A stretch of DNA of 64,000 nucleotides from Sphaerospermopsis kisseleviana NIES-73 (GCF_002368075.1 NZ_AP018314.1:2416479-2480478); one strand, 5' to 3'; positions 38,272-47,835 are shown, counted from the stretch's first letter. Numbers and translations: made by a program. The notes: generated by a model not told the origin, from the sequence alone.

Positions 38272-38363
38272 AGGACTTACGCAAGATGTGACTAAAAACC
38301 TTATTCTTGCGTAGGGGTAATTCATGAATTACCCCTACTTTCGTTCCCTTTTGCGTAAGTCCT
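38272..38363. repeat. 92-bp MITE with 13-bp perfect inverted ends
   Basis: AGGACTTACGCAA … TTGCGTAAGTCCT. In its middle is another 28-bp perfect palindrome (38311-38338, GTAGGGGTAATTC and its complement), a compensated variant of the one at 38113. Confidence 0.92.
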
Positions 38364-38786
38364 GACAATTTAGCTGTGTAACAGCTTATCTAATGATAAA
38401 TTAACAAATTTCCTAACAACGTATTAATTCTTATTAATCCTTGTTAATATTGTAACTTTTAATTACATTTTTCTGTTCAAAAGTTAAGAGTTTTTAATCT
38501 TCAGGCAGTTGACAGAAAACCTAAAAAAAAACTGATAAACAAAGTAAATATAACAAAATAGCAGATTTACAAGCAAAAAATATGTATTTTATCCCAATAA
38601 ATCTTTGATAAAAAAGATATCTCGTAAATCCTGACTATTATCTTACCAAAATAGCACTATAAACAAAATAGTAATTAACTTGTTAAAAATATTGATCCTC
38701 ACTCAGCCTGAGTAAATTTAAAAATATCAGCACTGGTAAAAGTTTGGTTTTTAGCAAAAAAATGCTATAACAGTGACACGAAACAA
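38364..38786. other. AT-rich non-coding region
   Basis: No gene. Presumably the promoter of the outer membrane protein gene; no clear promoter boxes were picked out. Confidence 0.45.
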
Positions 38787-39971
38787 ATGTATAAAAGTGT
38801 GAGGAGTACAACTTTGACTACACGCAAATTCGCCAACATCATCTCAGCCAAATGGATGCAGTTTTTAAGCATCAATCTATTAGGATGCCTTTTACTATCT
38901 ACATCTGCCGGCATAAAACCCGCGTCTGCGGTTGATAACTCAGTTCCTGCTACTGTCAGCAACGAACTAGAAACCCAGCTAGAAAAAGTATCCAGCCAAA
39001 ATTTCAGCCAAGAATCTCAAGATACAAAATCTCAAGATACAAAATCTCAAGATACAGTTATTGAAAACAATCAACCGCTGAAGTTTTCCCCAGCACCCGA
39101 AACTATCTCACAGCTAGATTTCTCTACCAGCCTCGGTGATACCTTTCAACCAGCAAATCAAAACTCTTCTGTTAAAAAGTCTTCTCTTCAGCCCAAACCA
39201 CCTCAAACCATCGCTCAAGTAGATCCCTCTGCTGGTACAACTGTAGGTGATACTTTTTCAGAAGCAAATAGACTACGCCAGGAACTACTGATTGATCCCA
39301 TTATCCAAATCGCTGAACCCCTCAAAGCTGCTCCTGGTTCCAGTGCCGGTACACCCACTGCCTATGGTGCAGGTTGGGGACAAGCTTTTATTGGTGGTGG
39401 ACTATTCTTTCCTTTTGATGGCAAAGTAGATGGTTCTATGTCTGTCGGTTTTGGTTTAGGAAACCCAGTCAAATCAGCAGGTCTAGAAGTCGCCTTCAAT
39501 ATTATCAGTCTCGGTGGTCAAAATAACTTCTTTGGAGACTTTGCTGATAGTGGCACCGTAGGCTTAAAACTACACAGAATCCTGTCCAGGGATACAGCCG
39601 TAGCCGTTGGTTGGTCAAATGCCATTAAATGGGGAGAAGCAGATATTCCCCAAGAGACTATTTATGGTGTAGTTAGCCAGAGATTTGACGCACTCTCTGT
39701 TTCTTTGGGTGTTGGTAGTGGCAGCTTCAGATCCAAAGGTGCTAGAAATGCCGGTGAGAATGATCCTAACTTATTTGCCAGCATAGGTTATAGAGTCACA
39801 CCACAAGCATCCCTCGTTAGTAGTTGGACTGGAAGTGGTCTTAACTTAGGTGCTTCTTTTGTTCCCTTCAAACAAAGTCCTATGGTGATCAATGCTATCT
39901 TTACCGATGTCACTGACAACCTTAATAGTTCTGGATTTAGTTTAAGTGCAGGTTATAGTCTTCAGTTCTAA
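38787..39971 (+). CDS. Putative outer-membrane beta-barrel protein
   Basis: 394 residues. A basic N-terminus, then a hydrophobic segment (FLSINLLGCLLLSTSAG) and a likely cleavage near ASA-V (residues 47-49). Residues ~85-95 hold three repeats of SQDTK, from a 15-bp tandem DNA repeat (39007-39050). The rest alternates polar and apolar residues with many glycines and ends YSLQF, a C-terminal aromatic typical of outer membrane barrels. No named family. It precedes another secreted protein by 47 bp on the same strand. Confidence 0.65.
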   Translation: MYKSVRSTTLTTRKFANIISAKWMQFLSINLLGCLLLSTSAGIKPASAVDNSVPATVSNELETQLEKVSSQNFSQESQDTKSQDTKSQDTVIENNQPLKFSPAPETISQLDFSTSLGDTFQPANQNSSVKKSSLQPKPPQTIAQVDPSAGTTVGDTFSEANRLRQELLIDPIIQIAEPLKAAPGSSAGTPTAYGAGWGQAFIGGGLFFPFDGKVDGSMSVGFGLGNPVKSAGLEVAFNIISLGGQNNFFGDFADSGTVGLKLHRILSRDTAVAVGWSNAIKWGEADIPQETIYGVVSQRFDALSVSLGVGSGSFRSKGARNAGENDPNLFASIGYRVTPQASLVSSWTGSGLNLGASFVPFKQSPMVINAIFTDVTDNLNSSGFSLSAGYSLQF

Positions 39972-40018
39972 AATTTGTTTTTTCCACTACGGCAATTTCA
40001 CCTAAAAAGGGCAAAACC

Positions 40019-40618
40019 ATGATTAAACAAAAATTGACCCTCACCTTGGGTTTAATCTCTATACTATTAGGTGCTTTGGCTGCTTCCTCCAAACCAGCAT
40101 TAGCTGGGCAGGCACCACCTCCAGGAAATGATATACCCGCTCTGATTGGGGATACTCAGGCAGTTCTTCAAATTTTGCAAGGAGGAACACCAACAATAAC
40201 AGGTATTTCTGTTACTTCTGCTGATGGTGGTAATGTCATTATTATTAATGACCCCCAAATTCAGAATAACTTGATTGCTGCTGCCGCTGCAGTAATCTCT
40301 ACAAGCACCACACCTGAGTCTCAAGCTATTGTTAGCTTATTCTCAGGTGTCACTACTGATAATCTACCTACTGTTAATGTTTCCGGAGTTCCTGCACCAT
40401 TGGCCTCTGCATTAATCTCTGCCGTGAATAATCTCATTGTTCGAGATTCAAGTGGTGCGGTCATCAGTGTAGATATCAATAATTTAGAGACAGCTATTAC
40501 AGCCTACAATAATCTTGTCCTGGGTACTGCTCCAAATGATCTCCAAGCATTATCACAAGATCCAAATTTCAGAGAAATTCGTAATGCTCTCGAAACCCTT
40601 AGAGGCTCTTTAAATTAA
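40019..40618 (+). CDS. Secreted hypothetical protein
   Basis: 199 residues with a clear signal peptide (KQKLTLTLGLISILLGALAASS…ALA-GQ, cleavage about residue 29). The mature part is A/N/S-rich and has no known domain. Probably co-transcribed with the barrel protein 47 bp upstream. Confidence 0.65.
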   Translation: MIKQKLTLTLGLISILLGALAASSKPALAGQAPPPGNDIPALIGDTQAVLQILQGGTPTITGISVTSADGGNVIIINDPQIQNNLIAAAAAVISTSTTPESQAIVSLFSGVTTDNLPTVNVSGVPAPLASALISAVNNLIVRDSSGAVISVDINNLETAITAYNNLVLGTAPNDLQALSQDPNFREIRNALETLRGSLN

Positions 40619-41063
40619 AGAAGCAATTAGTCAGAAATGAAACCCAGTATCTACACAATCAAAATCTAAAAGATTGTCATAGAAAGCTGGCAATAATGAT
40701 CTCCTGACTCATTGAACTCTTGACTCCTAGAACTCCTCAATATAAGTTGTGCATCACCCTTGTAGAGACGTTGCAAGCAACGTCTCTATATATATGACCG
40801 GAGATGTCTATTTAGGGCTTGCTGAAAAAGTCCTTTCGTGAAGATTAAGGAGTTTATCATTAATATCTGTACCTCATAATAACGGAAACTGCTGTAATTA
40901 GGGTTTGCTGACCTGTCACCTGTCACCTGTCACCTAGCTTTCACAGATAACTTTTTCAGCAAAGCCTAATTAATTCATAAAATTATGGCATATTTACAAT
41001 ATAAATATCTCCCGACTTTTAATAAAAATTTCGCTATTGCTTGTTTTTACAGTCGGGAGACGG
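40619..41063. other. Non-coding region with MITE and hairpins
   Basis: Contains GAGACGTTGC-AA-GCAACGTCTC (near 40764-40787), a solitary GGAGATGTCTA end (40800-40810), the MITE at 40812-40969 and CACCTGT tandem repeats. No gene. Confidence 0.7.
40812..40969. repeat. MITE with TTAGGG(C)TTGCTGAAAAAG ends
   Basis: TTAGGGCTTGCTGAAAAAG at the left and CTTTTTCAGCAAAGCCTAA at the right, 17 of 19 complementary; 158 bp. Related ends occur at 59335-59585. Confidence 0.85.
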
Positions 41064-41411
41064 TTAACCAGATATACTTTCTATTAAGTGCCAATTGCGA
41101 CTATGTTCAATCTGCTGTCGGACAAAATCAAAGACTTGTCGGCAATGATTGTCCAATTTAAGTGGTAGTTCCTCATTTTTGATCACAATATTCATGCGGG
41201 TTTCCTCGTCCGTAGCAGTGGATTTATCAATCAATACTTCCACTGTCACTAACCTGGAAAATGATACATTTCCGGGAATTTCACGAGCCATAATGTAATC
41301 TGGTGTGTAGTATTGAATTTCCAAATCACAATACTGTAGTAGCTCTATCAGCAATGGTTGTAGATAGTCGCTGGCAACAGAAACAAGAAAAGAACAGGTA
41401 TAGCGAGCCAT
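41064..41411 (-). CDS. Conserved hypothetical protein
   Basis: 115 residues: MARYTCSFLVSVASDYLQPLLIELLQYCDLEIQYYTPDYIMAREIPGNVSFSRLVTVEVLIDKS…, a compact alpha/beta domain. I know of no function; it looks like a widely kept cyanobacterial gene. Stands alone. Confidence 0.65.
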   Translation of the reverse strand: MARYTCSFLVSVASDYLQPLLIELLQYCDLEIQYYTPDYIMAREIPGNVSFSRLVTVEVLIDKSTATDEETRMNIVIKNEELPLKLDNHCRQVFDFVRQQIEHSRNWHLIESISG

Positions 41412-41535
41412 AATAGCCCCATTTTGGTAACAATCTGTCCATCTTATAATAATTTAAGTTGCCAGTTATCAAAATCTCAGGGCTAAGGGGTAGGGGCAAA
41501 CCCCCCGTGGTTGCCCCAGGAGGCAGTTGTTTAAT

Positions 41536-41563
41536 GTAGGGACAATTCATGAATTGTCCCTAC
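41536..41563. repeat. 28-bp perfect palindrome, copy 2
   Basis: Identical to 38113-38140 (GTAGGGACAATTC centre ATGAAT…). Lies between two minus-strand genes. Confidence 0.93.
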
Positions 41564-41587
41564 GATAATTTTCACTGCTAGGTCTAA

Positions 41588-42001
41588 TTACCCATTACCT
41601 ATTCTGCAATCATCATCTATGCAATACGCTGATTGATAAGTATTCGCACGTTTACCAAACACGGTATAGCGATTATCTCTGATTTGTTCATAAAATCTAT
41701 CTCCTGCCCATTTCATACCCGGTAAGGCGCGATAAGCTTCCACAAATACACTACCTAGCGGTAATAGTCGCCCAATTTCTTCCGCTGCATTGCTACCTTG
41801 CCAACGTTTTGATGGACTTTGAGCATCTATTAAAATCATACCCTGTTCACAATCTTGGGCAGTAATTCCCCATTGGGATAATACCTTTTCATCTTGCATG
41901 GGGATGTAGCGAAACAGCTTTCCTTGGTCTAGATTTTCTAATAATTGCACTAAAGTAACACAGAGATTGCAATTGCCATCATAAATCACGTAGTAATTCA
42001 T
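41588..42001 (-). CDS. DCC-family thiol-disulfide oxidoreductase (DUF393)
   Basis: 137 residues. YYVIYDGNCNLCVTLVQLLENLD carries the DxxCxxC motif (here DGNCNLC) that gives the family its name. Followed by …FRYIPMQDEKVLSQWG… and LPGMKWAGDRFYEQIRDNRYTVFGKR. Predicted redox enzyme; partner unknown. The MITE fragment starts 3 bp upstream of the ATG. Confidence 0.88.
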   Translation of the reverse strand: MNYYVIYDGNCNLCVTLVQLLENLDQGKLFRYIPMQDEKVLSQWGITAQDCEQGMILIDAQSPSKRWQGSNAAEEIGRLLPLGSVFVEAYRALPGMKWAGDRFYEQIRDNRYTVFGKRANTYQSAYCIDDDCRIGNG

Positions 42002-42003
42002 AT

Positions 42004-42123
42004 TAGACTTGTCCAGAAAAGAAATTATGGAACTTATTTATGGGGGCTGGTCGAAGCTTATGGGATATCTAGATGTCTGATTTTTCCGTCAAATTATCGC
42101 CCATAAGCTTCGCCCCTACAACT
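42004..42123. repeat. Truncated copy of the 157-bp MITE
   Basis: Starts TAGACTTGTCCAGAAAAGAA and keeps both inner arms (GAAGCTTATGGG / CCCATAAGCTTCGCCCC) but lacks the other end. Same orientation as 29130-29286. Confidence 0.85.
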
Positions 42124-42194
42124 GGGGAGGTCAGGAGGTGGGGAGATAGGGAGAAAAATTAATTCTGACTCCTGACTCCTGTACGGGCGAAGTA

Positions 42195-42319
42195 GGGGCG
42201 AAGCATTCGGAAAATAACCTGTGATAAAAATTGATAATTAGTTGCCCGAATGCTTCGCCCTTACAGGAAAATAGACTATTCATAAAATTGATAATTTGTT
42301 GCCCGAATGCTTCGCCCCT
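42195..42319. repeat. Hairpin repeat with GAAGCATTCGGG arms
   Basis: GGGGCGAAGCATTCGG (42195) pairs with CCCGAATGCTTCGCCC (42245-42260); a second right arm follows at 42302-42319 after a repeated AAATTGATAATT(A/T)GTTG. Related to the MITE inner hairpin but with different inner arms. Confidence 0.8.
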
Positions 42320-42325
42320 ACGATT

Positions 42326-42679
42326 TTATTCTGGTAAGTCAATCAAAATATTGCCATCTTCCACACGGAGAGGAAATACTGGCAGGGTTTTGGCTGCGGA
42401 TACCATTGATAGTAATTTACCAACTCCGGGTGGCCAAGGACACCAAGTTTTTACTTCTCCAGTATTTAGGTCAAAGGCACTACGATGGAAAGAACAAACA
42501 ATAGCTCCGTCTTGAATTTTACCGGATTTCATAGGTAATTTGAGGTGAGGACAGCTATTTTCCACGGCATAAAGCTGATTTTCGTGGTTTAACACTAAAA
42601 TATTTCTGTTTCCTACTTTTACCACTTCTCGCGCCCCAGGGGATAGGGCGTTAACTTCGAGAATTTTTGTCCAGGCCAT
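42326..42679 (-). CDS. Rieske [2Fe-2S] protein
   Basis: 117 residues from MAWTKILEVNAL, preceded by GGAGAA; an upstream extension is rejected. The Rieske ligands are CPHLKLPM and CSFHRSAFDLNTG (C-x-H … C-x2-H). The cytoplasmic ferredoxin-like type used by dioxygenase systems or as a nitrite-reductase-like small subunit; no oxygenase is adjacent, so the partner is unknown. Confidence 0.88.
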   Translation of the reverse strand: MAWTKILEVNALSPGAREVVKVGNRNILVLNHENQLYAVENSCPHLKLPMKSGKIQDGAIVCSFHRSAFDLNTGEVKTWCPWPPGVGKLLSMVSAAKTLPVFPLRVEDGNILIDLPE

Positions 42680-42757
42680 TGTGTTCTCCGTTTTTTTTCT
42701 TTTTCGATAGCTGTTTTTAGTTTCTCGCAATTGTGCCATTTGCGATCGCCATCATAG

Positions 42758-42955
42758 GGGACTGGTGACTGGGGACTGGGGACTGGGGACTGGGGACTGG
42801 TGACTGGGGACTGGTGACTGGTGACTGGGGACTGGGGACTGGGGACTGCCTCCTGCCTCCTGCCTCCTGACTCCTGCCTTCTGACTCCTGGATCTCCTGA
42901 CTCCTTGATCTCCTGACTCCTCGATCTCCTGACTCCTCGATCTCCTATGTCATAA
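42758..42955. repeat. Heptamer tandem repeats (GGGGACT, CTCCTGA)
   Basis: About 13 copies of GGGGACT/GGTGACT, then CTGCCTC and CTCCTGACTCCTTGAT units up to the next gene. STRR-like, non-coding. Confidence 0.9.
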
Positions 42956-42957
42956 TT

Positions 42958-43314
42958 ATGCAACCTGCAAGAACATTTGAAGATTTAATAGTTTGGCAAA
43001 AAGCACATCAATTTGTATTAGGAGTATATCAATTAACGGCTAATTTTCCTAAATCAGAAATATATGGGCTAACTTCTCAGTTTAGACGTGCATCTGTTTC
43101 TATTCCTGCAAATATTGCAGAAGGGTTTAAGAAAAAAGGAGATGCAGATAAAGCAAGATTTATGAATATTGCACAAGCTTCTGTGGAAGAATGTAGATAT
43201 TATCTTATTCTGGCAAATGATTTACAATATGGTGATACATCAGAATTAATGTTGCAATTAAAGGAAGTGAGTAGGTTATTAGATAGTTATGCTAAAGCTA
43301 TTTTAAACAAGTAA
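42958..43314 (+). CDS. Four-helix-bundle protein (23S rRNA IVS family)
   Basis: 118 residues: RTFEDLIVWQKAHQFVLGVYQLTANFP…YGLTSQFRRASVSIPANIAEGFKKK…ARFMNIAQASVEECRYYLILANDL, the standard S23/IVP four-helix bundle. Function unknown; often found as scattered small genes. Flanked on both sides by STRR blocks. Confidence 0.9.
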   Translation: MQPARTFEDLIVWQKAHQFVLGVYQLTANFPKSEIYGLTSQFRRASVSIPANIAEGFKKKGDADKARFMNIAQASVEECRYYLILANDLQYGDTSELMLQLKEVSRLLDSYAKAILNK

Positions 43315-43457
43315 TCCTTCTGACTCATTCTGACTCCTTGATATCCTGACTCCTGGATCTCCTGACTCCTGACTCCTTGAACTCCTGACTCCTTGAACTC
43401 CTGACTCCTTGATCTCCTGACTCCTTGATCTCCTGACTCCTTGATCTCCTATTTTTT
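43315..43457. repeat. Tandem CTCCTGACTCCTTGAT repeats
   Basis: Repeats of CTCCTGACTCCTTGA(T/A) fill the gap between the four-helix-bundle gene and the acyltransferase gene, matching the block at 42885-42945. Confidence 0.88.
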
Positions 43458-44837
43458 ATGTATCAGGCGCAACCACCCTTAGAATTTATCCCCCCAGCCT
43501 TTAACCCCTTGTTGTTAAAATGCGTACATTTGTTATTGCCCCACTGGATCAGCTGGAAAACTCCCATTAACCAAATTGAAGCAGAAAATGTAGAAGTTTT
43601 AGCGGAGCTTTATGATCAGTTTCAAGCTGGTAAAATTCGGTTTATGTTAGCGTTTCGTCATCCAAAAACAGAAGATCCTTTTTGTTTAACTTATTTATTT
43701 TCTCAGCTTTTACCCAAGGTAGCAAAACAGCAAAATATAAATTTACAATATCCCATTCATGCCCATTTTATTTATGATCGGGGTATTCCTTTATGGGCTG
43801 GTAAATATATAGGTTGGTTAGCTGCTAATTTAGGTGGTACTCCTATTCAAAGAGGTAAAGCTGACTGGATGGGGTTGCGTTCTGCTAAAGATTTATATAT
43901 TAATGGTAAATTCCCCATGGCGGCTGCTCCAGAAGGTGCTACTAATGGTTTATCAGAAATTATTAGCCCTTTAGAACCGGGTATTGCTCAAATGGGTTTT
44001 TGGTGTGTAGAAGATTTACAAAAAGCAGGGAGAAATGAAGAAGTTTTAATTGTCCCAATTGGGTTAAAATATAGTTATGTTGATGAACCTTGGGAAGCGA
44101 TCGCCAATTTATTAACTCAGTTAGAAATTGCGAGTGGTTTAAATTTTCAATCAGCTAATAATAGTAGTTCCTTTGAGTTACTTTATCCCCGATTATTGAC
44201 TTTGGCAGAACAATTATTAGCTATCATGGAGAATTTTTACAGCAAATTTTATCATCAAACCTTGCCAGATGAAAAGATTACTAATGGGGAAATTAAAGAT
44301 AGAAATGAAGCCTTAGCTTACCGATTACAATCTGTAATGAATATAGCGTTATTCATTGCTGAACAATATTTTGATTTACCATCAAGAGGTAATTGGAATG
44401 ATCGATGTAGAAGGGTAGAACAAGCCGGATGGAATTATATATTTAGGGAAGATTTTAAAGATATGAAATCATTATCAACCATTGAGAAAAGTCTAGGGGA
44501 TAGAATCGCCGAAGAAGCTTATTTTCGGATGTGGCACATGAGATTAGTAGAAAGTTTTGTAGCAGTTTCTGGTACTTATATCCGAGAAAAACCCACAGTA
44601 GAAAGATTTGCCGAAACGACTTTACTATTATGGGATATGGTGAATAAAATTAAAGGTAATAATCCTTTAAACCGTCCAGAATTAGGTAAACAAAAAGCCA
44701 AAATTTCCGTAGGTAAACCAATATCTGTATCTGAACGTTATCCCACCTATAAAGGTAGTCGAGTAGGTGCAAGACAAGCGGTATCTGAGTTAACAAGTGA
44801 TTTACAGCAGGTGTTGCAAGAGTTGGTGATCAATTGA
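43458..44837 (+). CDS. PlsC-like glycerophospholipid acyltransferase
   Basis: 459 residues. The acyltransferase motif HPKTEDPF (H-x4-D), the region GGTPIQRGKAD and AAPEGATNGLSE place it in the 1-acylglycerol-phosphate acyltransferase superfamily. It is about twice the usual PlsC length because of a C-terminal half with helical regions (…RIAEEAYFRMWHMRLVESFVAVSGTYI…). The acceptor is not known. Confidence 0.78.
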   Translation: MYQAQPPLEFIPPAFNPLLLKCVHLLLPHWISWKTPINQIEAENVEVLAELYDQFQAGKIRFMLAFRHPKTEDPFCLTYLFSQLLPKVAKQQNINLQYPIHAHFIYDRGIPLWAGKYIGWLAANLGGTPIQRGKADWMGLRSAKDLYINGKFPMAAAPEGATNGLSEIISPLEPGIAQMGFWCVEDLQKAGRNEEVLIVPIGLKYSYVDEPWEAIANLLTQLEIASGLNFQSANNSSSFELLYPRLLTLAEQLLAIMENFYSKFYHQTLPDEKITNGEIKDRNEALAYRLQSVMNIALFIAEQYFDLPSRGNWNDRCRRVEQAGWNYIFREDFKDMKSLSTIEKSLGDRIAEEAYFRMWHMRLVESFVAVSGTYIREKPTVERFAETTLLLWDMVNKIKGNNPLNRPELGKQKAKISVGKPISVSERYPTYKGSRVGARQAVSELTSDLQQVLQELVIN

Positions 44838-44879
44838 TAATTGATAATTGATAATTGATAATTGATAATTGATAATTGA
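44836..44879. repeat. ATTGATA tandem repeat
   Basis: About six copies of ATTGATA right after (and including) the acyltransferase stop. Confidence 0.9.
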
Positions 44880-45051
44880 GGGAGCATCCAAATTTTGAAA
44901 AAATAAGAAAAAATAAATGCAGCAACACCAAAAACTCTCTCCAACTCTTTTACCTTTGTGTACTTTGTGTCCCTTGCGGTTCAATCAAATAAAGCCTGGG
45001 GTAATTTGCTGTTGTGAGATAAAAATAAACTTACACATTTAGGATGCTCCC
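44880..45051. repeat. MITE with GGGAGCATCC ends, copy 2
   Basis: GGGAGCATCCAAATTTTG at the left, TTTAGGATGCTCCC at the right, 172 bp. Internal CTTTGTGTACTTTGTGTCC and TTGCGGTTCAATCAAA match copy 1 at 24742-24910. Confidence 0.88.
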
Positions 45052-45159
45052 ATAATTGACAATTAAAAATTGACAATTACCTATCCCTGAAATTCAGAGG
45101 ATTTCAAAAGCAGAATTTTTGGCTTTTTCCCCTTTCAAGGGTAGGTTTTAAACCTTTAA

Positions 45160-45205
45160 TGAAACAATTGTCAATTGTCAATTGTCAATTGTCAATTGTC
45201 AATTG
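45160..45205. repeat. CAATTGT tandem repeat
   Basis: Six copies of the heptamer GTCAATT just after the 3' end of the gamma-glutamyltransferase gene. Confidence 0.9.
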
Positions 45206-46738
45206 TCAATTACCACCCCTAGCAACCCCACCAGTACGACGGGGATCAGCAGCAGCAGATAAACCATGTTGGGGATGCCATAAAGTGGCCTGCACTCCGC
45301 CAAAATACATAGAGAGTTTAGGGAAACAATGGGTAATAAAACCCCCTATTTCATCCTTGGGAATACCAGCTTCCATGACTACAGTAGGTTTACCATCCCT
45401 AGTTTCAACGTGCAGACGAGGATGGGCGATCGCCTCTTCTAAAGACATTCCCAAATGCACAAAATTCAGCAATACTTGAGCTATGGCTGTGGTAATACGA
45501 GAAGCACCAGGAGAACCAATAGCTAAAACCCTACCATCAGCACATCTAGCAATAGTTGGGGACATATTAGAAGTTAAACGCATTCCTGGGTTTAAATGGT
45601 GACATCCTTGGGGATGTAATTCTATTTCTCCCAAAGAATTATTCAACCAAAACCCAGTACCACCAACCATCACTCCCGAACCATAACCAGCAGAAGCGGT
45701 AATAGAACAAGCTAAACCGTTACTATCAACGGTGGAAATGTGAATAGTTGAAGGTGAAGATAACAGAGTTTGCGGTTTTCCCACACGGGCTAATTCTAGG
45801 AGTTTTGCAGTTTCCCCAGTGCGATCGCTGCTAAAATCAAGATGATGGTTGCGGTAGTTTAAAACTGCGTGTTGCACCTCTACCATTTGTTTAACAGTCG
45901 TTAAATTCCATTCTTGCACAGAATTATCATCTAAAAGTAACAACATTGCCGCCAAACAAGCACCACCCACAGCGGGAGGAGGATTAGTTGCAATTTGCCA
46001 ATGATCAAAATTAATGCAAATAGGCGATCGCTCTACCGCCTCATAAGCAGCCAGATCCGCCGCCGTTAACAAACCTGCATTTTCCTGAATTTCCGCAACA
46101 ATCCGCTTTCCTAATTCCCCAGTATAAAAAGCCCGTACCCCCTCCTGGGCAATCAATTCTAGACTCTCAGCTAGTCCAGGAACATGAACAATTTCCCCTT
46201 GTTGTAGGGGAGTACCATCCTCATGGTGTAGCGTCTTATAGCTGTCAGGATGCCACCCAAAAATAGCTGCATGGGTGTAATGTAAATATTCCGCCGCACC
46301 CCCAGAAAGGGGAAAACCTTGTTTAGCCCATTTTCGTGCAGGTGCTACCACATCAGCCCAAGGTATATTTCCGTACTGTTCCCAAGCCTTGCCCAAAGCC
46401 GCAAACATTCCCGGAGTGGCAATACTACCATAACCAAGCACCGTACTAATTTCACCACCATAATCAAAGAAAACTTCCCGAATACCCTGGCCAAAACGCT
46501 CATCTTCTAAACCTCTTCCTGGCATCTCTGCATAACCATCAATGACAATAGGATCAGCATTAGCTGGCCAGATAGTGATAAAACCACTACCACCGGCAGC
46601 CATCACCCCCAAATCAGTACACATAGAAACAACAGTAGCAGCGATCGCAGCATCAACCGCATTACCTCCTTGGTTAGCAACAGCAGCACCAGCATCCGCA
46701 GATATTTGAGAACCAGAGGCAATAATTACTTGTGGCAT
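45206..46738 (-). CDS. Gamma-glutamyltransferase-family hydrolase
   Basis: 510 residues, N-terminal nucleophile hydrolase made as one chain and self-cleaved. The large subunit has GNAVDAAIAATVVS and GGSGFITIW. The cleavage and nucleophile is probably T331 (PSTIHISTVDSNGLACSITAS), and the oxyanion region GGTGFWLNNSLGEI follows. Gamma-glutamyl donor such as glutathione is usual. No signal peptide is visible, so it may be cytoplasmic. Confidence 0.87.
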   Translation of the reverse strand: MPQVIIASGSQISADAGAAVANQGGNAVDAAIAATVVSMCTDLGVMAAGGSGFITIWPANADPIVIDGYAEMPGRGLEDERFGQGIREVFFDYGGEISTVLGYGSIATPGMFAALGKAWEQYGNIPWADVVAPARKWAKQGFPLSGGAAEYLHYTHAAIFGWHPDSYKTLHHEDGTPLQQGEIVHVPGLAESLELIAQEGVRAFYTGELGKRIVAEIQENAGLLTAADLAAYEAVERSPICINFDHWQIATNPPPAVGGACLAAMLLLLDDNSVQEWNLTTVKQMVEVQHAVLNYRNHHLDFSSDRTGETAKLLELARVGKPQTLLSSPSTIHISTVDSNGLACSITASAGYGSGVMVGGTGFWLNNSLGEIELHPQGCHHLNPGMRLTSNMSPTIARCADGRVLAIGSPGASRITTAIAQVLLNFVHLGMSLEEAIAHPRLHVETRDGKPTVVMEAGIPKDEIGGFITHCFPKLSMYFGGVQATLWHPQHGLSAAADPRRTGGVARGGN

Positions 46739-46987
46739 AGTGGAAAAATCGTCAACACTTACCTACCATAACTTGAGAAGTTGTCAGCATTCAGCTATCA
46801 GTAATCAGTAATCAGCTTATAATGGCAGAAACAAAGATTTAGCAGCATTAATTGAGTAAATTTACACTCTGTGCATTTGTGATTGTTCTTTGTATTTTAG
46901 CATTGAAAGCTGATAGCTGATGGCTGAATACTTGTCAATTGACAGCTAAGATCATAGATAAATATATCAATAGTCTCAGGTGATGTC

Positions 46988-47785
46988 ATGTTAACGAATA
47001 TTACAGAAAATCAGACTCCACCAGTTGAGGTTATCCCAGACTACGAACCCCCCCTACCACCAACCGATTTAATATTTGATGATGGAGTTCCCTTGGAAAG
47101 TAACCGCCACCGCATCGCCATGAATGTTTTAATTTATTCTTTACAACAAGCATGGTCAGACCGTCAAGATTATTTTGTTGGCGGGAATATGTTTATCTAC
47201 TATAGTAGTGAACAACTGAGAAATAAAGATTTTCGTGGTCCAGATTTTTTTGTTGTTTTGAATGTCCCCAATAAAGAAACTCGTCAAGGTTGGGTAGTTT
47301 GGGAAGAACAAGGACGCTACCCAGATGTAATTATTGAATTAATGTCTCCCTCAACTAAGAATGTAGATTTGGTTCTCAAAAAAGAACTTTATCAAAACAT
47401 CTTTAAAACTAGAGATTATTTTGTTTATGATCCTTTTGATCCTCACTCCTTAAAAGGTTGGCATTTAGATAATCATTTTGTTTATCAACCTTTAACAGCT
47501 AATGAAAAAGGCTGGTTATGGTGTGAAACATTAGAATTTTGGTTAGGAAATTGGCAAGGAATACTAACAAGAGAAACCGCCACTTGGTTAAGATTTTATG
47601 ATCAACAAGGAAACTTAGTTCTGTTACCAGAAGAAGCTGAACGTCAACGAGCAGAACAAGCAGAACAAGCGAGAAAAGAAGCTATACCCAAATTATTGCA
47701 AATGGGTTTAACTGTTGAACAAATTGCCCAAGCTTTAGCATTATCAATTGAGGAAGTACAAAAAGTGACTACAACATTAACATAA
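46988..47785 (+). CDS. Uma2 family protein with C-terminal extension
   Basis: 265 residues. Uma2 core: GPDFFVVLNV, YPDVIIELMSPSTKNVDLVLKKELYQNIF and DYFVYDPFD. A Q/A/E-rich helix (AERQRAEQAEQARKEA) and a short helix-turn-helix-like end (KLLQMGLTVEQIAQALALSIEEVQKV) follow, common in the longer cyanobacterial members. Role unknown. Confidence 0.87.
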   Translation: MLTNITENQTPPVEVIPDYEPPLPPTDLIFDDGVPLESNRHRIAMNVLIYSLQQAWSDRQDYFVGGNMFIYYSSEQLRNKDFRGPDFFVVLNVPNKETRQGWVVWEEQGRYPDVIIELMSPSTKNVDLVLKKELYQNIFKTRDYFVYDPFDPHSLKGWHLDNHFVYQPLTANEKGWLWCETLEFWLGNWQGILTRETATWLRFYDQQGNLVLLPEEAERQRAEQAEQARKEAIPKLLQMGLTVEQIAQALALSIEEVQKVTTTLT

Positions 47786-47814
47786 ACAACCACTAAAAAA
47801 TTAATTACTGCTCG

Positions 47815-47835
47815 TTCCCAGTCAGAGACTGGGAA
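47815..47835. terminator. Hairpin after the Uma2 gene
   Basis: TTCCCAGTC-AGA-GACTGGGAA, a 9-bp perfect stem with a 3-base loop, 30 bp after the stop codon. No T-run follows, so it may be a repeat rather than a terminator. Confidence 0.45.

Noticed and set aside
42231..42515. 94-codon frame with CPNASPL repeats
   Set aside because: Reads through the hairpin repeat and then antisense to the Rieske gene.
45159..45479. 106-codon frame beginning in GTCAATT repeats
   Set aside because: Antisense shadow of the gamma-glutamyltransferase gene with a repeat-encoded N-terminus.
47815..47835. Firm call as intrinsic terminator
   Set aside because: Perfect stem but no T-run on either side; the sequence resembles a dispersed repeat, so only low confidence is given.
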